Below, piece by piece: positions 50,723-59,380 of a DNA stretch of 64,000 bases; within the stretch, counting starts at the first letter, position 1, and every line of letters begins with the position of its first letter. The stretch is taken from assembly GCA_964592115.1 (NCBI GenBank), contig CAZQCP010000001.1, positions 22,151 to 86,150 of the forward strand, in the 5' to 3' direction. The stretch comes from Sva-07 sp964592115. Its GTDB lineage: Bacteria > Actinomycetota > Acidimicrobiia > Acidimicrobiales > Ilumatobacteraceae. The position numbers and the translations under genes were made by a program. Under the pieces are notes generated by a model, which ran no database searches, was not told the DNA's origin, and worked only from the letters and a program-made list of their open reading frames with translations.

Positions 50723-53296
50723 TCAGGCGACCCCGAAGCGACGCTCGAGGTCGACCGACTCGATCGGGCCGGCGAGCAGGTAGCCCTGGCCGAGGTTGCA
50801 GCCGAGGTCGCGCAGCGCTTGGAGCTGGGCGGGGCGTTCGATCCCCTCGGCGATGCTGATCACGTCGAGACCGGCGGTGAGCTGCAAGATCATGGCGGCC
50901 AACGTCCGCGAGCGGGGTTGCTCACCGAGCTCGTCGACGAACTGCCGGTCGATCTTGATCACGTCGACAGGGAAACGCTGGAGGTACGACAGCGAGCAGT
51001 AGCCGGTCCCGAAGTCATCGATGGCAATGCGTACACCATGGGCACGCAACCGGGCAAGGCTGTCGGCGGTGCCGTCGAGCTCGTCGACGAGCATCGTCTC
51101 GGTGATCTCCAACGTGAGACACGACGGCGGCAGCCCTTCCGCTGCCAAGGTCTCGACGACGTGGCCGACGAAATCGGCCGACCGGATCTGTGCCGCGGAC
51201 ACGTTGACGCTGACGACGAGTGGTGACGTGCCCTGCCAGCGCGATGCGGAACGGATGCTCTGTTCGATCACCCAGCGCCCGATCGGCACGATGAGGCCGG
51301 CCCGCTCGGCGATCGGGATGAACTCGTTCGGCCCCACGGGCCCACGCGTCGGGTGTTCCCAGCGCAACAACGCCTCGGCGCCCACCACGCGGCGGTTCCG
51401 CAGGTCGACCATCGGCTGGTACACGAGGCGCAGCTGATCGCGTTCGATGGCGTTGCTGAGATCGCTGCGGAACTCGAGATGGCGCGTTGCCGACAGCCGC
51501 ATCGCCGGGTCGAAGATCTTGATCTGGCTCTTGCCGGAACGCTTTGCTTCGTACATCGCGATGTCGGCATCGCGCAGCAGTCCCGCCGTTGTCATGCCCG
51601 GGGTCGACACGGCGACTCCGACACTGGCGAGCACGGCGAGGTCGTAGCCGGCCAACGCGACCGGCTCGTGGAGCGATGCGAGCAGCGACTCTGCGAGCTC
51701 GACGGCGCGGTCGATCCCACCGTCGTCTTCGAGGAGGATGGCGAACTCGTCGCCGCCGAGTCGGGCCGGCGTGTCGCCCGGGCCGGCGACGCGGCGGATG
51801 CGGTCGGCGATCGAGCGCAACATCTGGTCGCCGACGCCGTGACCGAGGGCGTCGTTGACGGACTTGAAGTCGTCGAGGTCGACGAAGAGCACCACGACGG
51901 GGTCGTCCTCGCTCCGGTTGACGCGCAACGCCTCGTCCATCCGGTCGAGGAACAGGGCGCGGTTGGCGAGCCCGGTGAGCTCGTCGTGGAACGCGCGGTG
52001 GCTGAGTTGGCGTTCCAGATTGCGCTGCTCGGTGACGTCACGGAACGTGGCGACCATCCCGTCGACCGCGTCGCCGCCGAGCAGGTTGGCGATCGTCGCC
52101 TCCATCCGCCGGCGCAGGCCGTCGACGCGCACGAGGCTCGCTTCGAACTTGACCATCGCTCCGTGTCCGAGCGCCACAGCCTTCGACAGCTCGGTCGCCG
52201 CCCCGTCTCGGTCCTCGCTCGACATCAGGTCGATGACCGATCGCCCGGTCCAGTCCCCCGGCCGATGCCCGAGCGTGCTGGCCAGCCCCGGGCTGGCGTA
52301 GCGGATGACCCCAGCGGCGTCGACGAGCAACACGACGTCGCTCGAGTGCTCGACCATCGCCGCCAACCGGTCCTGCCCGCGACGCTCGGTCAGCACACGG
52401 ACCGTCGCCAAGAGGCGCCACATGCGTGTCAACGCGAGGATGACGACGATGACCGCACAGACGGCGGCGATCGTTCGGGTCGTGCGCGTCGCGAGTCCCG
52501 CCGCCACGAGCGTGAGCACGATCGTCAAGGGCGCGAGCGTGGCGACGCTGAGCCACACGACGCGGCCGAAGCCGAGCACCCGCACGGTGGCCGGGGAGCG
52601 ATACCGAGCGGCCATCGTCGGATCGAGGGCCGACGCGCCGATCAGGATGGGTCCGGGGATGGCGAGTGTCGCCACGATCCCGCCGGCCACGAGGTCCCCA
52701 CGCAGCTCAGCGATGCTGCGCACGACGTCGGCGACGAGCACGAGCACGACACCGGTGGCGAGCAGCATCGGGGCGGGCGGATGGGTCGGATCCTGGATGA
52801 CGCTGCGGATCACGATGGCGACGGCGAGCGCCTCCATCATCGGCACGAGGACCGCCCACACCCGATCACCGAAGGCGAGGCCCTGGTCGGCGAGATACGG
52901 CTCGACCACGGCCAACCACACGCCGAGGCCGACGGCGACGCTGACGATGCCGATCTCGATGCCGCCGAGCGAGTCGCCCTCAGGCGCCGTGTCGCGCTCG
53001 AACACGAACACGGCGAGCACGAGCAACACCGCCGCCACCAAGCGCACGGCATCGCTGGCGGAGGGGAACGTCTGACGTTCGGCGAAGTAGAGCGACGCCC
53101 AGATCAGGTTGGCGACCGCCATGCCAGCGAGCGAGAACGCCAGCAGCACCCAGGCGAGCACACGCTTGGGCTGGAAGGCGGCGACGCCCATGATGATCGC
53201 CCCGACGCCGATCGTCGGGGCGACGACGCGGATCACCTCTGCACCCGTGCTCGCAGGCAGCACGAAGTACGCGACGGCGAGCGCGGCAGCCGTCAC
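50723..53296 (-). CDS. Membrane GGDEF-EAL protein with PAS domain (c-di-GMP turnover)
   Basis: An 857-residue protein. About eight hydrophobic segments fill residues 1-290, with no known sensor name. A PAS domain follows at about 305-425 (VVLLVDAAGVIRYASPGLAS). The GGDEF domain (about 430-590) has the intact site RLGGDEFAILLEDD near residue 517. The EAL domain (about 610-850) has VGAEALLRWEHP, and IDDFGTGYCSLSYLQRFPVD with its metal ligands. Both active sites look intact, so it may make or break c-di-GMP. GTG start at 53296; no ATG lies between it and an upstream stop. It lies within the PIM operon, between patA and pimA. Confidence 0.93.
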   Translation of the reverse strand: MTAAALAVAYFVLPASTGAEVIRVVAPTIGVGAIIMGVAAFQPKRVLAWVLLAFSLAGMAVANLIWASLYFAERQTFPSASDAVRLVAAVLLVLAVFVFERDTAPEGDSLGGIEIGIVSVAVGLGVWLAVVEPYLADQGLAFGDRVWAVLVPMMEALAVAIVIRSVIQDPTHPPAPMLLATGVVLVLVADVVRSIAELRGDLVAGGIVATLAIPGPILIGASALDPTMAARYRSPATVRVLGFGRVVWLSVATLAPLTIVLTLVAAGLATRTTRTIAAVCAVIVVILALTRMWRLLATVRVLTERRGQDRLAAMVEHSSDVVLLVDAAGVIRYASPGLASTLGHRPGDWTGRSVIDLMSSEDRDGAATELSKAVALGHGAMVKFEASLVRVDGLRRRMEATIANLLGGDAVDGMVATFRDVTEQRNLERQLSHRAFHDELTGLANRALFLDRMDEALRVNRSEDDPVVVLFVDLDDFKSVNDALGHGVGDQMLRSIADRIRRVAGPGDTPARLGGDEFAILLEDDGGIDRAVELAESLLASLHEPVALAGYDLAVLASVGVAVSTPGMTTAGLLRDADIAMYEAKRSGKSQIKIFDPAMRLSATRHLEFRSDLSNAIERDQLRLVYQPMVDLRNRRVVGAEALLRWEHPTRGPVGPNEFIPIAERAGLIVPIGRWVIEQSIRSASRWQGTSPLVVSVNVSAAQIRSADFVGHVVETLAAEGLPPSCLTLEITETMLVDELDGTADSLARLRAHGVRIAIDDFGTGYCSLSYLQRFPVDVIKIDRQFVDELGEQPRSRTLAAMILQLTAGLDVISIAEGIERPAQLQALRDLGCNLGQGYLLAGPIESVDLERRFGVA

Positions 53297-53395
53297 GACG
53301 AGCGCGATCGAGCGCCCGGCGAGCGAGAACGAGGGTTGAGGGTCGATGGACCATCATCGTCCACCCACCCGACCGACTTGACGCTCGTCCCCCAT

Positions 53396-53436
53396 CGATG
53401 AGGTTCCGGTGCAGCCCCTGCACGGCAAACTCACCG
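53396..53436. repeat. Hairpin between patA and the GGDEF/EAL gene
   Basis: Arms of 19 bases (53396-53414 and 53418-53436) match at 15 positions around a CCC loop, with the tight inner stem GTGCAG/CTGCAC. It begins CGATGAG like the tandem units at 58219. It may end part of the patA transcripts before the GGDEF/EAL gene. The rest of the 150-base space shows nothing clear. Confidence 0.6.
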
Positions 53437-53446
53437 GTGGGCGGTC

Positions 53447-54382
53447 TCAGTCGTCGTGGTAGCCGGGGTCGCTCGGCCAGTTGGGCTGGAACATGTGCCA
53501 CTGCTCGGGGGCGCGGCGGATCAGCACTTCGAGCTCATGTGCGAGGGCCTGCGTGACGCGCTGGACGTCGTCGCGCAGCTTGCCGTCGCCGCGTTCGGCG
53601 GGGACCGGCGGGCGGACCCACGCCTGGTGCCCGTCGATACGGCGCGAGAAGTAGACCGCCGTCGGCAGGATCGGCGCGCCGGTGCGCAGCGAGAGCATCG
53701 CCGGGCCGGCGGGCAGCGTCGTCGTCTCGCCGAAGAACTCCACTTCGGGGCCGTTGCGCTGCAGGTCCCGATCGGCGAGCAGGCACACGACGTGGTTGTC
53801 GCGCAACGCCTGCATCAACGCCCCCGCGGCGCCGCTGCCGAGGGGGATGACGTGCATCCCCAGCTCCTGGCGGAGGTCCACGAACCAGTCGAACAACTCG
53901 GGCGGGTCGAGGCGCTCGACGACGACCGTGATCTGGTGGCCCAGGTCGGCGATCCATCTCCCGGCCCACTCCCAGCCTCCGAGGTGGGGCAACACGAGGA
54001 TCACGCCGTTGCCGGCGGCGAGCCCGACGGTGATGTTCTCGAAGCCATCGACGTCGAAGCCGCGGGCGACCGTGCGCGCCGACAGCGTCGGCAGGCGGAA
54101 GCTCTCCAGCCAGTAACGAGCGTAGGAATCGAACGCCTCTTGGGACGCGCGCCGCAAGCGCAGCCCGCTCAGGGTCGGATCAGCGCGGCGGAGGTGACGC
54201 TGGATCATCGCCCGCTTGTCGGCGCTGGCGAAGTTGGCGCCCGCGCCGAACGGTACGACGAGGCCCGCGGCGAGCGTTGCCGGCAGGTAGCGGGCAGCCG
54301 CACCCCCGAGACGGTAGGTGTTGGTGGTCGCCGCGTCGATCAGTCGCTTGGACGCTCCCGGCCAGTTTCGGTCGTCGCTCAC
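53447..54382 (-). CDS. patA: PatA-like phosphatidylinositol mannoside acyltransferase
   Basis: A 311-residue member of the LpxL/HtrB/PatA acyltransferase group, expected to acylate the mannose of PIM using acyl-CoA or acyl-ACP. The catalytic HX4E motif is LPHLGGWEWAGRWIADLG. LADRDLQRNGPEVEFFGE and GPAMLSLRTGAPILPTAVYF are also conserved. The GTG at 54382 makes a 4-base overlap with the pgsA stop. Longer upstream frame is rejected because it lies within pgsA. C-terminal PEQWHMFQPNWPSD is typical of PatA. Confidence 0.9.
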   Translation of the reverse strand: MSDDRNWPGASKRLIDAATTNTYRLGGAAARYLPATLAAGLVVPFGAGANFASADKRAMIQRHLRRADPTLSGLRLRRASQEAFDSYARYWLESFRLPTLSARTVARGFDVDGFENITVGLAAGNGVILVLPHLGGWEWAGRWIADLGHQITVVVERLDPPELFDWFVDLRQELGMHVIPLGSGAAGALMQALRDNHVVCLLADRDLQRNGPEVEFFGETTTLPAGPAMLSLRTGAPILPTAVYFSRRIDGHQAWVRPPVPAERGDGKLRDDVQRVTQALAHELEVLIRRAPEQWHMFQPNWPSDPGYHDD

Positions 54383-55086
54383 TGCGGTCCGGACAGCGGC
54401 CGCCGTGGCACGCGAGTCCGTCGTCGATGGCGACGCTCGGTGCGTGCCACCCGCCGACTCATCCGCCGCGACCGGCGCATCTCGATCCGTTCCGCGGTCA
54501 CCGGTGCGATCGCCGCCTGCTTCCACACCTTGACGAAACGCTGAATCGCGGTGATGGAGGTGAGGACGAGCATCACCCACAGGATCGGGATCAACAGCAC
54601 CGGCACGAGCAGACCCAAGCAGATGGCGATGATCCGCTCGGCGCGCTCCATCAGTCCACCCTTGGCCTCGATGCCGAGCGACTCCGCCTTGGCGCGCTGG
54701 TAGCTGATGATGCTCGAGATGGCGGCGACGGCGAACGGGAGCATCGCCATGTGTGGCGATTCCTCGCTGGCGAAGTACCAGGCGATGCCGCCGAGGAGCA
54801 AGAAGTCGGTCAGCCGATCGACGGTCGAGTCGAAGAACGCGCCACGCTGGCTCGATGCGTCGGACGCCTTGGCCAGCGCGCCGTCGAGCAGGTCGGGCAA
54901 GGCGGCGAGGATGACCAGCACGAGGCCCCAGCGCAGATGGCCGGACCCGATGGCGAACGCCGCGCCGACGCCGACGAGCAACCCGAGGATCGTCAGGTGA
55001 TCGGGGGTGAGTCCCGTCTTCCGGAGGAGCGCGCCCAGCGGCTTGACCGCCTTGTCGACCGGAGCACGGAACTTGCCGTCGAACAT
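54379..55086 (-). CDS. pgsA: CDP-alcohol phosphatidyltransferase, probable phosphatidylinositol phosphate synthase
   Basis: A 235-residue six-helix enzyme. The CDP-alcohol motif is in ALPDLLDGALAKASDASSQR and continues GAFFDSTVDRLTD, so all four Asp of D-x2-D-G-x2-A-R-x8-G-x3-D-x3-D are kept, but the Arg is Lys here. By its place next to patA and the PIM genes it should join CDP-diacylglycerol with inositol phosphate. The last 35 residues are Arg-rich. TAGCGT sits 7 bases before the ATG at 55086. Confidence 0.88.
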   Translation of the reverse strand: MFDGKFRAPVDKAVKPLGALLRKTGLTPDHLTILGLLVGVGAAFAIGSGHLRWGLVLVILAALPDLLDGALAKASDASSQRGAFFDSTVDRLTDFLLLGGIAWYFASEESPHMAMLPFAVAAISSIISYQRAKAESLGIEAKGGLMERAERIIAICLGLLVPVLLIPILWVMLVLTSITAIQRFVKVWKQAAIAPVTAERIEMRRSRRMSRRVARTERRHRRRTRVPRRPLSGPQ

Positions 55087-55093
55087 CGATCAG

Positions 55094-55099
55094 ACGCTA
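55094..55099 (-). promoter_or_regulatory. Putative leaderless -10 box of pgsA
   Basis: TAGCGT on the minus strand, overlapping the stop of the upstream gene and 7 bases before the pgsA ATG. Could act as an internal promoter. Confidence 0.35.
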
Positions 55100-55639
55100 T
55101 CGCGGCGTGCCGGCGCCGTCGGGATTACCCGCCGATCCGGCGGTCGCCGCGTCGTCGATGTCAGGGTTGTTCTCGACGAGTTGCTCGACGACGTGGCCGT
55201 CGATGGCATCGACGAGCACCAGGCCACGGCGCAGCGGTGGGTCCTCCGACGAGTACGCCAGCACGCGCCAGGTGGGCCGGCTGCGCAGACCGTGCCAGAC
55301 CTGCTGCGCGGAGGCGTGGCCGACGACGAATCCGAGCTCTTGTTGGGCCACCACGAGGGCGTCACGCTCGTCGACGTGCATCCGCCAACCCGATGTCAAC
55401 GAGAAGATCCCGACCGCCGCGAGCACCGCCGCGGCGACGAGGAAACCACCGTTGACGATCGCCGACTCGTCGGCGAGCACGACGTACAGCACGACGCAGA
55501 TCAGGGCGATGACCAGGTACAACGCGGCCGGCCAGCGCCGGCGGCTGTTGTCGGGGAACTGGTAGGGGCCGACGAAGCCGGACGCGTCCAGGTCGTCGGG
55601 AAGTTCGTCGCGAATGTCGTCGCCGAGGTCGTCGGTCAT
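55097..55639 (-). CDS. Hypothetical membrane protein
   Basis: A 180-residue protein with no family I recognise. It starts with an acidic segment (DDLGDDIRDELPDDLDASGF), has two membrane helices (AALYLVIALICVVLYVVLAD and a second at about 66-85), then a soluble domain with GWRMHVDERDALVVAQQELG and LVLVDAIDGHVVEQLVENNP. It is encoded between HIT and pgsA, where mycobacteria have no gene as far as I recall. TAGCCT 7 bases before the ATG overlaps the HIT stop. Confidence 0.75.
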   Translation of the reverse strand: MTDDLGDDIRDELPDDLDASGFVGPYQFPDNSRRRWPAALYLVIALICVVLYVVLADESAIVNGGFLVAAAVLAAVGIFSLTSGWRMHVDERDALVVAQQELGFVVGHASAQQVWHGLRSRPTWRVLAYSSEDPPLRRGLVLVDAIDGHVVEQLVENNPDIDDAATAGSAGNPDGAGTPR

Positions 55640-55646
55640 CGGGATC

Positions 55647-55652
55647 AGGCTA
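55647..55652 (-). promoter_or_regulatory. Putative leaderless -10 box of the hypothetical membrane gene
   Basis: TAGCCT on the minus strand, 7 bases before the ATG at 55639. Its TAG is also the stop codon of the HIT gene. Confidence 0.35.
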
Positions 55653-56186
55653 CGGGGCGATCACGGCTGCCCAGCCGGCGCGGAGCTTGGTGGCCGTGTC
55701 GACGAGCGATTCGGGCAGCGTTTGCGTGTTGGAGATGGCGGTCATGAAGTTCGAATCACCCGTCCAGCGCGGCACGACGTGCACGTGCAGGTGATCCGGA
55801 ACCGACCCACCCGCCGGCCGGCCGAGGTTCAGCCCCACGTTGATCCCGTCAGGGCTGTAGACGTGGCGAACGACGCGCACCGCATCGGTCACCGTCGCCC
55901 AGAGGTCGTTGGTCTCCTCCGTGGTCAGGCCGTCGAGATCGGCCACTTCGCGGTAGGGCACCACGAGCACGTGGCCCGACGTGTACGGGAAGATGTTGAC
56001 GACGACGAAGCAGGACGCGCCCCGGTGCACGATGTGGGTCGCCGCATCGGGTGCGCCGGAACGAAGGAGGCGCGTGAACACGCTGCCGGTCGCCGGGGTT
56101 CCCGCGGTGGCGGCTGGCTCGCCGTTGCGCACGTCGGCGCCGGCGACGTACGACGCCCGCCAGCCGGACCAGATGCGTTCGAGCAT
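55650..56186 (-). CDS. HIT domain protein, probable Ap4A phosphorylase
   Basis: A 178-residue histidine-triad protein. The triad is DHLHVHVVPRW, followed by GDSNFMTAISNTQTLPESL, a form seen in the Ap4A phosphorylase group (Rv2613c in the same spot between thrS and pgsA). FVVVNIFPYTSGHVLVVPYR is the other conserved strand. It may remove Ap4A, a by-product of aminoacyl-tRNA synthetases. ATG at 56186 forms TGATG with the thrS stop. Confidence 0.9.
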   Translation of the reverse strand: MLERIWSGWRASYVAGADVRNGEPAATAGTPATGSVFTRLLRSGAPDAATHIVHRGASCFVVVNIFPYTSGHVLVVPYREVADLDGLTTEETNDLWATVTDAVRVVRHVYSPDGINVGLNLGRPAGGSVPDHLHVHVVPRWTGDSNFMTAISNTQTLPESLVDTATKLRAGWAAVIAP

Positions 56187-58168
56187 CAGGCGGACAGGGC
56201 GGCCGTCTCGGCGTCGGCGACCTCGGCGAGGAACTGCTCGACGAACGACTCGACAGCGACGCCGCGCTCGACCTCGCCGCCGCGCGGGTTGACGCCGACC
56301 GTGCGGTTCTCGATGTCTTCCTCGCCGACCACGAGCACGTAGGGGATCTTGTCCATCTTGGCGGAGCGGATGCGCTTGCCGAGACCATCGTCGGCGGACA
56401 CCGCATCGACGCGGGCACCCGCCTGACGCAGGCGCTCGACGACGCTCGCCGCGTACGCCTCGTGGGCTTCGGCGACGGGCAGCACGCGCACCTGCACCGG
56501 TGCCAACCACGTCGGGAAGGCACCGGCGTAGTGTTCGAGCAGCACACCGAAGAAGCGCTCGATCGACCCGAACAGGGCGCGATGCAACATGATCGGGCGG
56601 TGCCGGTTGTTGTCGGCGCCGACGTACTCGAGGCCGAAGCGCTCCGGGTGGTTGAAGTCGCACTGGATCGTGGACAGCTGCCACGAACGGCCGATCGCGT
56701 CGCGCACGTCGACGTCGATCTTCGGACCGTAGAAGGCAGCATCGCCCTCTTTGATCCCGTAGTCGAGGCCGTGCTTGTCGATCGCCTTGCGCAGCGCCTC
56801 GGTCGCCTCCTCCCAGATCTCGTCGGAGCCGACGTACTTGTTCGGATCCTTCGTCGACAGGTTGAACGTGAAGTCGTCGAACCCGAACGCCCGCAGCACC
56901 GAGAGGATGAAGTCGAGCAGGCTGGCGACCTCGTCGGCGAGCTGCTCGCGGGTGCAGTAGATGTGACTGTCGTCTTGGGTGAAGCCGCGGATCCGCATCA
57001 GCCCGTGGAGCGTCCCCGCCCGCTCGTAGCGGTACACGGTGCCGAGCTCGAACAGCCGCAACGGCAGCTCGCGGTAGCTGCGCTGCCGGCTGGCGAAGAT
57101 CAAGCAGTGCATGGGGCAGTTCATCGGCTTGGGGTAGTACGTGCCGTTGTCCATCTCCATCGGCGGGTACATCCCGTCGGCGTAGAACCCGAGGTGCCCG
57201 GACGTCTCGAAGAGCTTGGCGTTGGCCAGGTGTGGCGTGTAGACGAACTCGTAGCCGCCGTTCTGGTGGCGCAGGCGGCTGTAGTCCTCGATCAGCTTGC
57301 GCACGATGGCGCCCTTGGGGTGCCACACAGCGAGGCCGCCGCCGAGCATCTGCGGGAAGCTGAGCAGGTCGAGCTCGGTCGCCAGCTTGCGGTGATCGCG
57401 CTTGGCGGCCTCTTCGAGCTGGTGGAGGTGGTCGGCGAGCGCCTGCTTGGACTCCCATGCCGTGCCGTAGATGCGCTGCAGCATCGGGCCCTTCTCGTTG
57501 CCGCGCCAATACGCGCCCGACACGCGCTGCAGCTTGAAGAAGCCGAGCTTGCCGGTGGATGGCACGTGTGGGCCGACGCACATATCGACGAAGGAGTCGG
57601 TGTTGCGGTAGGCGCTGATGACGCCGTCGCCGGCCACCTCGCCGGCATCGGAGCTGTCCGCGCTGGCCGACTCGACGCGCTCGATGATCTCGACCTTGTA
57701 GGGCTGATCGGCGAACAGCTCCTTCGCCTCGGCCATCGACATCTCCGAGCGGACGAACGGCTGGTTCGCCTTGACGATCTCACGCATCTCGGCCTCGATC
57801 CGTTCGAGGTCGTCGTCGGTGAACGTCGCGCCGCCGGGCAGATCGAAGTCGTAGTAGAAGCCGTTCTCGATCGCCGGCCCGATCGAGAACTTGGCGCCCG
57901 GGAAGAGCCGGGTGACCGCCTGGGCCATGACGTGCGCCGTCGAATGGCGCAGCACGTGGCGACCCTCGTCGGTGTTGGCGGTGACGATGGCGACCGTCGC
58001 CCCGTCGGGCAGTGGCGCGGTGAGGTCGGTTTCCGTGCCGTCGACGACCGCTGCGACCGCCGCCTTCTTGAGACCCGAGCCGATCGACGCCGCCAGGTCG
58101 AGCGCCGTCGCCCCGTCGGCCAGTTCGCGCGCTGAACCGTCGGGTAGAGAGACCGTGATGTTCGCCAT
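56186..58168 (-). CDS. thrS: Threonyl-tRNA synthetase
   Basis: A 660-residue class II synthetase of the usual layout: TGS domain (VSLPDGSARELADGATALDL), editing domain with HVLRHSTAHVMAQAVTRLFP, catalytic core with zinc-ligand Cys in KPMNCPMHCLIFASRQRSYR, motif 2 RIRGFTQDDSHIYCT and motif 3 FGSIERFFGVLLEHYAGAFP, then the anticodon domain. ATG at 58168 with TAACCT 9 bases upstream and a G-run that may bind the ribosome. First gene of the HIT-pgsA-patA operon. Its upstream region holds the tandem palindrome array. Confidence 0.96.
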   Translation of the reverse strand: MANITVSLPDGSARELADGATALDLAASIGSGLKKAAVAAVVDGTETDLTAPLPDGATVAIVTANTDEGRHVLRHSTAHVMAQAVTRLFPGAKFSIGPAIENGFYYDFDLPGGATFTDDDLERIEAEMREIVKANQPFVRSEMSMAEAKELFADQPYKVEIIERVESASADSSDAGEVAGDGVISAYRNTDSFVDMCVGPHVPSTGKLGFFKLQRVSGAYWRGNEKGPMLQRIYGTAWESKQALADHLHQLEEAAKRDHRKLATELDLLSFPQMLGGGLAVWHPKGAIVRKLIEDYSRLRHQNGGYEFVYTPHLANAKLFETSGHLGFYADGMYPPMEMDNGTYYPKPMNCPMHCLIFASRQRSYRELPLRLFELGTVYRYERAGTLHGLMRIRGFTQDDSHIYCTREQLADEVASLLDFILSVLRAFGFDDFTFNLSTKDPNKYVGSDEIWEEATEALRKAIDKHGLDYGIKEGDAAFYGPKIDVDVRDAIGRSWQLSTIQCDFNHPERFGLEYVGADNNRHRPIMLHRALFGSIERFFGVLLEHYAGAFPTWLAPVQVRVLPVAEAHEAYAASVVERLRQAGARVDAVSADDGLGKRIRSAKMDKIPYVLVVGEEDIENRTVGVNPRGGEVERGVAVESFVEQFLAEVADAETAALSA

Positions 58169-58177
58169 GGTCCCCCC

Positions 58178-58183
58178 AGGTTA
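58178..58183 (-). promoter_or_regulatory. Putative -10 box of thrS
   Basis: TAACCT on the minus strand, 9 bases before the thrS ATG. The short leader leaves no room for a T-box. Confidence 0.4.
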
Positions 58184-58218
58184 GGAGCCGTCGCCGCTCG
58201 TCACCCGCCCACCCCCAC

Positions 58219-58385
58219 CGATGAGTTTCGCGCCCCACAGGTGCGCCGAAAACTCATCGCATGCGTCCGAGCGCCGTCACCGATGAGTTTCGCGCCCCAC
58301 AGGTGGGCCGAAAACTCATCGCATACGTCCGAGCACCGTCACCGATGAGTTTCGCGCCCCACAGGTGGGCCGAAAACTCATCGCG
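58219..58385. repeat. Tandem array of 62-bp palindromic units
   Basis: Three copies start at 58219, 58281 and 58343, with a period of exactly 62 bases; the third runs into the gap. Each unit is a palindrome of about 41 bases, with ends CGATGAGTTT and AAAACTCATCG, plus a spacer of about 21 bases that varies at only two or three positions. The arms differ at one position between copies 1 and 2. This is the longest stretch without a gene in the window (58169-58486). Nothing else is seen in it besides the thrS promoter and the gap. Confidence 0.92.
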
Positions 58386-58485
58386 NNNNNNNNNNNNNNN
58401 NNNNNNNNNNNNNNNNNNNNNNNNNNNNNNNNNNNNNNNNNNNNNNNNNNNNNNNNNNNNNNNNNNNNNNNNNNNNNNNNNNNNN
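58386..58485. other. Assembly gap (100 N placeholder) in the tandem array
   Basis: Exactly 100 N, entered from the end of a palindrome copy. More units are likely to be missing, and plsC ends directly after it at 58487. Confidence 0.98.
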
Positions 58486-58486
58486 G

Positions 58487-59272
58487 TCAGTTGCCGGCGA
58501 CGAGGGTGAGCTCGCGGGCCTCGACGACGTCGTCGGCGGACTCGTCGGGGATCTCGTCGACGACCGAGGCGACCTTGGCCTCGAGTGTCGGTTCCGTCTC
58601 CGCCTTGGCGCCGGCGTAGCGGTTGACGTACGTCTGGCCCGTGAGCTCGCGGATCTCGTACATCACCTCGTCGATCATCGACCGCCACGCGATGTGTTCC
58701 GCGCCACGGCCCCGGTAGCGCTCGGGCCGGATCGGTCGGCCGATGCTGACCTTGCACGTCGCGAACAGCTTCGGTGCCTTGGCGTCGGGAGGTTGGATCC
58801 TGTCGGTGCCGGTGATGCCGACCGGGAAGATCGGGCAGTCGAGCTTCATCGCCAGGCGCGCCGCGCCGGTCCGCCCCTTGAACAGGTCGCCGGTGCGGCT
58901 GCGCGTGCCCTCGGGAAAGATCCCGAACAGCTCGCCGCGCCGGAGCACCTGCTCGGCAGCGTCGAGCGCCGCCGTGCTCTTGTCGCCGCCGGACCGGTCG
59001 ATCGGGATCATGCCGAGCGCCGGGAACAGGTGCTTGGTCTTCCACGAATCCATGTACTCGGCCTTGCCGACGAAGGAGATGTTCCGCGACAGCGTGAGCA
59101 TCAAGAACGCCGAATCGAGGAAGCTGATGTGGTTCGGGCACAAGATCGCGGGGCCGTCGGCGGGGAGACGTTCGTAGCCGCTGCGCTCGATGTGCCACAG
59201 CCGATCGACGACCGGACGAGCGACGCCACGGAAGCGCCGCTGCGTCGCGCCTGCCCCAGGCCCCGTTCCCAT
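58487..59272 (-). CDS. plsC: 1-acylglycerol-3-phosphate O-acyltransferase (PlsC family)
   Basis: A 261-residue acyltransferase for phosphatidic acid formation or a related acyl transfer. The HX4D motif is CPNHISFLDSAFLML, the second block is GMIPIDRSGGDKST, the third is FGIFPEGTRSRTGDLFKG, and the fourth is CPIFPVGITGTDRI. ATG at 59272 is preceded by a good leaderless promoter. A GTG seven codons upstream is less likely. Its C-terminus is acidic and ends right at the gap, but the reading frame closes within known sequence. Confidence 0.9.
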   Translation of the reverse strand: MGTGPGAGATQRRFRGVARPVVDRLWHIERSGYERLPADGPAILCPNHISFLDSAFLMLTLSRNISFVGKAEYMDSWKTKHLFPALGMIPIDRSGGDKSTAALDAAEQVLRRGELFGIFPEGTRSRTGDLFKGRTGAARLAMKLDCPIFPVGITGTDRIQPPDAKAPKLFATCKVSIGRPIRPERYRGRGAEHIAWRSMIDEVMYEIRELTGQTYVNRYAGAKAETEPTLEAKVASVVDEIPDESADDVVEARELTLVAGN

Positions 59273-59279
59273 GGCCAGC

Positions 59280-59308
59280 ACAGTAGAGCGCACGGCGGCG
59301 CGTGTGAA
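59280..59308 (-). promoter_or_regulatory. Leaderless promoter of plsC
   Basis: On the minus strand TTCACA (59303-59308), a 17-base spacer and TACTGT (59280-59285), then 7 bases to the ATG. Five of six -35 bases match consensus, with ideal spacing. Confidence 0.65.
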
Positions 59309-59380
59309 GAGCAGAGCGCGTGAACTTCGCGTGTCGGTGACCGCACCGCGCCGGCGCGGACGCCCACCGATAGCTCGGGG

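Noticed and set aside
51353..53401. A 682-codon open frame on the plus strand
   Set aside because: It lies opposite the GGDEF/EAL gene and its translation is His/Arg/Asp/Gly-rich without any domain, as expected of an antisense shadow.
58169..58260. T-box riboswitch in front of thrS
   Set aside because: The -10-like box leaves a leader of a few bases at most, and I see no specifier loop or T-box sequence.
58219..58385. CRISPR array
   Set aside because: Repeats are evenly spaced, but the intervening spacers are almost identical and no cas gene is nearby. A tandem repeat explains it.
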